DNA from: Liopterus haemorrhoidalis
Taxonomy: Eukaryota; Arthropoda; Insecta; Coleoptera; Dytiscidae
Reading direction: 5' to 3'
DNA length: 64,000 bases
NCBI GenBank assembly: GCA_963971575.1
Contig: OZ020624.1
Coordinates: 13,912,625-13,976,624 of the forward strand
Below, one piece after another: positions 63,502 to 64,000 of the stretch. The notes beneath the pieces are model-generated. The model ran no database searches and was not told the origin of the DNA. It saw only the letters and a list, made by a program, of their open reading frames with translations. Within the stretch, counting starts at the first letter, position 1; every line of letters begins with the position of its first letter. A program made the translations under genes and the position numbers.

Positions 63502-64000
63502 TTAAGTGAAATTTTTGAAGTAATTGTATATATTGTATTTAATTTTTTTTATATTTACCGACATTTTTATATATTCTGGTAAAGAATTATATTCTCGACA
63601 CCCTTTAATAAATAATGAGTTTGTAGTTATATTTAAATTCGTTTTTTTATATGCGTAGATATTATTCTTAGCGCGAGTGTTATAATTATGTACTTCATAG
63701 TTGTATGTTATAAAGTCACTTAAGTAATTTGATTCCCCCTGAATAATTTTATAAATAAATACGAAAGTGAGAATTTTAATTTTATTTGTCACATTAACTA
63801 AATTTAATGTGTTGAGCATTATGCGAATGGGTGTTAGCCTTCCACACCCAAGAATAATTCTCATGCCTCTGTTCTGAAGCTTTTGCAGGGCCTCAATACT
63901 AGTGTTATTAAGTAAATACAGTACAGTAGCGCAGTAATCAAAATGTGGTTGAATTATTGATTTGAAGATTATGGATCTTGCCCAACATGTTAAGTGCTTC
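63502..64000 (-). CDS. LINE reverse transcriptase C-terminus, partial
   Basis: The open frame continues past the right edge. Reads SIIFKSIIQPHFDYCATVLY, LQKLQNRGMRIILGCGRLTP, then ILTFVFIYKIIQGE and REYNSLPEYIK to the stop at 63502. This is the post-palm C-terminal region of CR1/Jockey-group RTs. No damage visible in the 166 codons seen. Confidence 0.75.
   Translation of the reverse strand, partial: KHLTCWARSIIFKSIIQPHFDYCATVLYLLNNTSIEALQKLQNRGMRIILGCGRLTPIRIMLNTLNLVNVTNKIKILTFVFIYKIIQGESNYLSDFITYNYEVHNYNTRAKNNIYAYKKTNLNITTNSLFIKGCREYNSLPEYIKMSVNIKKIKYNIYNYFKNFT

Overview
The window looks like repeat-rich, AT-rich nuclear DNA of an arthropod, most likely an insect. The mix supports this: piggyBac, Tc1, PIF/Harbinger, hAT and Helitron DNA transposons; LINEs of several clades (Jockey-like, CR1/L2-like with PHD-finger ORF1, L1-like); Ty3/gypsy and BEL/Pao LTR elements; short GT-AG introns; and an 89-bp satellite carrying CCTAA triplets, the complement of the insect telomere repeat TTAGG. 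I see no rRNA gene, no canonical tRNA gene, no CRISPR array and no bacterial or organellar gene. The one candidate non-transposon gene is a three-exon MADF-domain gene at 57.7-59.0 kb. Almost everything else is mobile elements, many nested, so insertion order can be read from interrupted domains and target-site duplications (TSDs).

Layout. 0-2.3 kb: 5' end of a minus-strand Jockey-like LINE with promoter-like tandem repeats, a G-rich minisatellite and a short foldback. 3.1-4.8 kb: degenerate Tc1 (DD34E) element. 5.1-10.1 kb: hAT transposase remnant split by a 4.35-kb LINE with an 11-bp TSD. 11.0-15.0 kb: minus-strand PHD-ORF1 LINE. 15.1-20.3 kb: gypsy protease region split by a full-length plus-strand PHD-ORF1 LINE. 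20.9-27.0 kb: L2/CR1-like LINE interrupted by a younger LINE, with loss of its RT core. 27.0-29.4 kb: nearly intact piggyBac with TTAA at both ends. 29.4-37.0 kb: PIF/Harbinger remnant (Myb/SANT gene plus transposase) whose exon holds a young gypsy-type LTR element (29894-35849, TSD AGTT) that lacks reverse transcriptase and the integrase core.

37.0-42.3 kb: a ~1-kb dispersed repeat (copy A) invaded by a satellite-bearing TIR transposon (8-bp TSD) and by a TA-flanked transposon. 42.3-44.5 kb: gypsy gag with an LTR, and a collapsed BEL/Pao element. 44.6-46.0 kb: internally deleted piggyBac. 46.2-48.2 kb: nested LINE pieces and a BED-finger hAT fragment. 48.4-49.8 kb: solo LTR related to the gypsy element (TSD ATAG). 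50.2-51.9 kb: TIR element with internal tandem repeats. 52.7-57.4 kb: full-length L1-like LINE with a 14-bp TSD. 57.5-59.4 kb: MADF gene and a MITE. 59.6-63.4 kb: dispersed-repeat copies B (invaded by a Helitron) and C. 63.5-64.0 kb: edge of another LINE.

The most interesting signals are: a conserved reading frame encoded wholly inside the LTRs of the gypsy-type family, together with a covarying terminal hairpin; the young LTR element whose pol keeps an open frame across missing RT and integrase-core domains; the ~1-kb dispersed repeat that carries different tRNA-like modules at the same internal position; and the satellite housed inside a DNA transposon.
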